From positions 89,513,391 through 89,577,390 of the forward strand of contig NC_066580.1 of assembly GCF_024323335.1 (NCBI RefSeq): DNA of 64,000 bases, written 5' to 3'. The position numbers were made by a program, and so were the translations under genes. Origin of the DNA: Lathyrus oleraceus. Taxonomy: Eukaryota > Streptophyta > Magnoliopsida > Fabales > Fabaceae. Of the stretch, positions 60,601 to 64,000 are shown piece by piece. The first letter of the stretch is position 1. Each line of letters begins with the position of its first letter. Under the pieces are notes generated by a model that was given only the letters and a program-made list of their open reading frames with translations, had not been told where the DNA came from and made no database searches.

Positions 60601-61080
60601 AATTCAACCAAGATTCTCTCCCCGTTCTCTCGGTGAATGAAACACCTATCCTATTTTGAATATAACACCTATGAGGAGTTTGAAGATGGAATAGAGAATT
60701 AATTCTAGCAGGACTATATTTAATACTCTTATCTCTCACGTATTATGCGTAATCTTTGAACAGACGGTGAACGACGTTGGCATAAAACTCAAGCCCAATA
60801 GATTAGTTGACCTCTTTGATTAAACTATTGAATCAGGGCCATCCTCTTGCTTCTAACACAACAACTAACTCCTCATAACCTTTCAAGTTGTCAACCTCAA
60901 AAGCTCTTTCCTTTACTACATTGTAGTTTCAAATTGTATTCCATTTTTCTTGGTGTTTTTCAAAGGAGAACACATAAGTAGAAAATAATAGGGTGTTAGG
61001 TGCAGGTGTGTTGGATGATGAAGCAACTTAAGTTTGGCGGATTCTCTTAAGTGCCATATGGACAAACTCAACAACAACAA
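57700..61080 (-). mobile_element. Athila-like Ty3/gypsy remnant, minus strand, pol missing
   Basis: On the minus strand the order is gag-like ORF (61060-59830), a non-coding part, the phrase CTTGAGGACAAACAACAG joined to TTTAAGTTTGGGG (58588-58619), and an LTR-like part near 58330-58440 with GCGTCCGTGATGCATC and GGCGCGGTGATGCGC. The GAGGACAA..A..TTTAAGTTTGGGG phrase is a well-known landmark downstream of Athila coding regions; a second weaker version is near 59130-59180. No RT or integrase text lies between gag and this landmark, so pol appears deleted. Limits are approximate. Confidence 0.65.
59825..61060 (-). pseudogene. Athila-type gag (plant transposon protein domain) remnant
   Basis: Minus-strand text gives RAFEVDNLKGYEELVVVLEA then GLEFYANVVHRLFKDYA, the usual start of this domain (a GY.E....I..R.W..F pattern followed by EFYAN). 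It continues with VSFTERTGRESWLNFVTLGLD and, in an open frame at 60208-60465, PIDVGLLIVNNIKYMTDFPQ and NCGHMCIINELCWLVGV. The C-terminal part at 59765-60004 (LRECFPIFVAMETYFNEQDQ) follows. In-frame stops occur in the middle, so it is a pseudogene. Confidence 0.75.
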
Positions 61081-62954
61081 AAAATAACATAAGAAATTCA
61101 AAGAAAGTTAGTAGAATTTGAGTAGAAGAGAAGAGAGTATAGGATTGTACGGATGAAATTACCAGAAGTGATAATTTATAGGTTCTAGTCGTGTTACCAA
61201 ACTTGAAAAAATCATTTCTTGTTGTACTGTTGTTGTGGATGTTTCACTCACTTTGAAAATTTGACTTTGAAGATGCTAAAACAGTATCTTGAAAATTTTA
61301 ATTTGAATATTAATGTCAAGTAAATTTTTATTTTTAATTTAAAATAATTTGAAAATTTCATTTTATCGAGTAAATGGTATGCTTGAAGTTTGACGTTAAT
61401 CTTTAAAGTCAAAAATTTTAAGATGGTAAAAAATTGAGAAGATATTGCAACAAAAAAATAGTGAATGGTGATAAAGCCAGAAAGGAAATAACACATGGTG
61501 GTGCTTCTTTTTCATTTTTTTTCTCATTCAATATTTATTTTTGCAATATAAATCATTTGTTCCCACGGTTACTAAAACTGACTGAGGGAAAATATTACTT
61601 AAAAATGACTAAAAAACTAAATTACTGATGTTGAGATTTAAAGTGTATCCCTGAACATCATTTTCCCTCAATTGTTTAAGATGACTGATGAAAAAATAAT
61701 TTTATTTTAATTTAAAAATAAAAATAAAAGGGACAGGTGTTTACCTTGAAATTTGGTAAACAACCGCTGATCTTCCAAATTTCTAAATTTGGTTACTCGC
61801 AGGATCGATCAGATTGATCCTAGGACATGTGCTAAGTGTTGCGTAAATGTGGTAGTAATAAATGATCAAAACTAAACGTCGGATCAACGTTTTAAAGGAA
61901 AACTAAGGACAAAAGAGAGAGTTAAACGAAAAAGAAAAGGTCTTAAATCAGCGTTTAGAACTAGTAAAGAAAAATGAAGTGAACGACGGGAATTGTAAAG
62001 GATCGAAAATAATAAAGTAAAAAGTTTGCAAGTACCCGAATTTTAAGACTGTAAGGTAAAAGTTGAAGGTAAGGAAGGGAACGAAAGGATCTTGAATTTG
62101 CAAATGACAAAGTAAAAATAAAGTGTTTGAAAGGAAGAAGCAAGGAAGAATGTTTCTGAAAAGAAAGTAAAGACAAATTTATATTGCTTTGAAATGATTA
62201 AACAATGGTGTAGACAACGTATATTCTGCGTTTTACAGTTCTTCTTCACACGAATACTTAGTGAATTTGCAGATTTTTGTACATAATTTGACACACATTT
62301 TTCTAACACCAAGACCCTATGTTTATACTGGATCGAAATAACTGCTATGATGGCCCTTCAATTGCGTCGATACACGTGGTGTTCTGCATGCGCGCATTCG
62401 CTTATCCTGCTCCACGTGTGCCCTTGCAGTTTTTGACGAAAATGAACTTCCCTCATTTATTTAAATTTCGAATCTTTAATCGAAAACCGTTTTTCAACCG
62501 TTTCTTAAAGAACCGCTCCGAAATCTCAGCTATGAGCTTGGTCTTTATCCAACCAGCTAAGCCGGTTCTCCTCCAGCTGGTCGAATTACTTCTTAGTCGA
62601 AACCAGCTGTGCATATTTTCCAATTTTGGTAATTTGGGGTGAATGTCGAAAATATGAGCTAACAAATTTCCCTCCAAAAATGTCGTTTTCGACACCCGAG
62701 AGAGAAAGACATTTTTTGAGACCTCACTTCGACGCCTCAATGACTGATACTGTGCCAAGTGTCTCAATGTTGGATTTTTTTTTCCAGTTCTTCCCCTTGT
62801 CTGGTGACATCAGCGGCATCATTGCTTTTCCTACCCACGTCTTTTCAGCCCACAACAAAACCTTTTTTCCTCATCACATTTCCTAGCTTCTAGGAAATCA
62901 TGGCTACAACATTAATTGCCATTTTCACTACACTGCCTAAGGGATACACGTGTC
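61081..62954. other. No gene recognised; probably old repeat DNA
   Basis: Several short frames exist but none shows recognisable similarity. The stretch at 62320-62640 is richer in GC and contains AAGCCGGTTCTCCTCCAGCT with the related words AACCAGCTAAG and AACCAGCTGTG, a local cluster of CCAGCT words that looks like LTR-type text. A partner end was not found. Confidence 0.35.
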
Positions 62955-64000
62955 TGTAAGACCCTAATTTTGACCCTAAGATCCCTCATGGCATCATATC
63001 ATTTGCTCATTGCATTGCCTCAAGGATCATACCATGTGTGGCTCCTTAACCCCTGGGTTGGGACTTGTGTGAGTTGGTTTGAGACCACCAAGCATGCTTG
63101 AATTGTATATTATTGCCTTTCTTATTTTTTATACTAACCAAAAGCACAAAAATATGTCACTAATCTCTTTTATTTTGAAGCTCAAGTGATCACATGTGCC
63201 CTTGCTCCTAGGAGGCTCCTATGCTCATTGAAGTGGCCAGATGAAGATGAAAGCAAGCATGAAAATGGTTCACAAAGCTCTCAATCATCATATATGTCTC
63301 CCAAGTATCTCAATTTGCCAATTTGATCAAGATAACTCAAAGTTCTTGAGGCTTGTTTCCCAAGGAAACCCTAATTCAACTGTGCATTGATTGTGCCTTG
63401 CTCATGAAGCAACCTCAACCTATGATCAAATTCAATCAAGGTAAGTTCTTTCATTAATTATTTTATGCATATATGAGCCTATGTGAGTATCCTCAATCAT
63501 TTATTCATCAAGATTTGAGGTTTGGCTTTGAGAAGTTGACTAGTTAAGTCATCTAACTAATTTGAGATCCACCGAGACCTAAATTTTTATGTGTTTGTCA
63601 AACTAAGATGACCCCAAGATAACAAATGTTCTTAAGAACCATATGAACAACTTTCATGTTCATCAAAAATCCATTTGAAACTTGTAAAGTCATCATTCAT
63701 TTCAAAACATTATAGGTCATTTTGACTGAAACCCTAATTTTGGGTCAACTTCCCAAGAACCTAACTTCTTCATTTTTTATGATTTTGAGGTGATACAAAA
63801 TGAATTGGAAAGCTTAATATGTCTACTTAAATTTTTATGTTGGAAAAAATTTCATAATCCTAAAAGAAACACATGTGATAATACAAAACATTATAGGTCA
63901 CTTTGGACCAAAACCATTGAATCTTGAAAAAGTTCAACTTCAAGTGCCCATAACTTTCTCATAAAAAATCCAAAAGATGCAAAATGTAAGTCCAAATTGA
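62955..64000 (+). mobile_element. Start of a Ty3/gypsy (Ogre/Tat-like) LTR, cut by the window end
   Basis: It begins TGTAAGACCCTAATTTTGAC, and the following text (AAGATCCCTCATGGCATCAT, TTGCATTGCCTCAAGGATCA) closely follows the LTR at 52237. GTGTC at 62950-62954 is the expected left target duplication. Whether it is a solo LTR or a full element cannot be seen. Confidence 0.88.

Noticed and set aside
62319..62767. Overlapping frames of 107 and 104 codons on both strands
   Set aside because: No recognisable motif, and codon-like openness on both strands suggests chance in a GC-richer repeat.

Overview
This window looks like nuclear DNA from a repeat-rich plant, most likely a legume of the pea/vetch tribe (Fabeae) or a close relative. 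It is AT-rich, genes are sparse and intron-bearing, and very long Ty3/gypsy LTRs of the Ogre/Tat type dominate, together with Copia elements, MITEs, a LINE and Mutator remnants. I see no prokaryotic, organellar or viral-genome features. The assignment to Fabeae is an inference from repeat style, not from a marker gene.

Three host genes can be supported. (1) 8211-8414 is a 67-residue single-exon gene of a small conserved plant family (DUF7722-like). (2) 23515-34178 is a MIF / D-dopachrome tautomerase-like gene (MDL3-like, 112 aa) with two exons, separated by a 10.3 kb intron packed with transposons. (3) 50251-52131 is a 626-codon gene for a probable plastid-targeted protein with an acidic C-terminal tract; one in-frame TAG splits it.

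Layout. 1-5042: AT-rich DNA, then parts of two Ty3 LTRs in opposite orientation. 5900-7600: a decayed MULE transposase with an OTU protease-like remnant. 9575-23235: two tandem copies of one degenerate Copia element. The first copy has lost RT-RNase H and is interrupted by two solo LTRs (10858-14657 and 15633-17146). 23236-34178: the MDL gene; its intron holds a Tourist-like MITE, a MULE-type MITE with 9-bp target duplications, and a long-TIR element that itself hosts a 4.9 kb Copia. 34521-34666: a Stowaway MITE. 35338-41470: an inverted arrangement, with a minus-strand Ty3 LTR, a minus-strand VOZ transcription-factor fragment, a plus-strand VOZ pseudogene, and a plus-strand LTR of the same family. 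41475-45560: a decayed L1-type LINE on the minus strand. 45803-49656: a young Copia element with an intact pol but no gag. 50251-52131: the plastid-protein gene. 52237-57379: a 5.1 kb solo Ty3 LTR lying 105 bp after that gene. 57700-61080: an Athila-like remnant keeping a gag fragment. 62955-64000: the start of another Ty3 LTR that runs out of the window.

The genes do not form a pathway. The main story is how retroelements have expanded an intron, altered gene flanks and duplicated host fragments. The least ordinary signals are the inverted pair of VOZ fragments, the gag-less but otherwise intact Copia, the duplicated promoter-proximal Copia block, the in-frame amber codon, and the distinct tandem-repeat arrays inside related LTRs.
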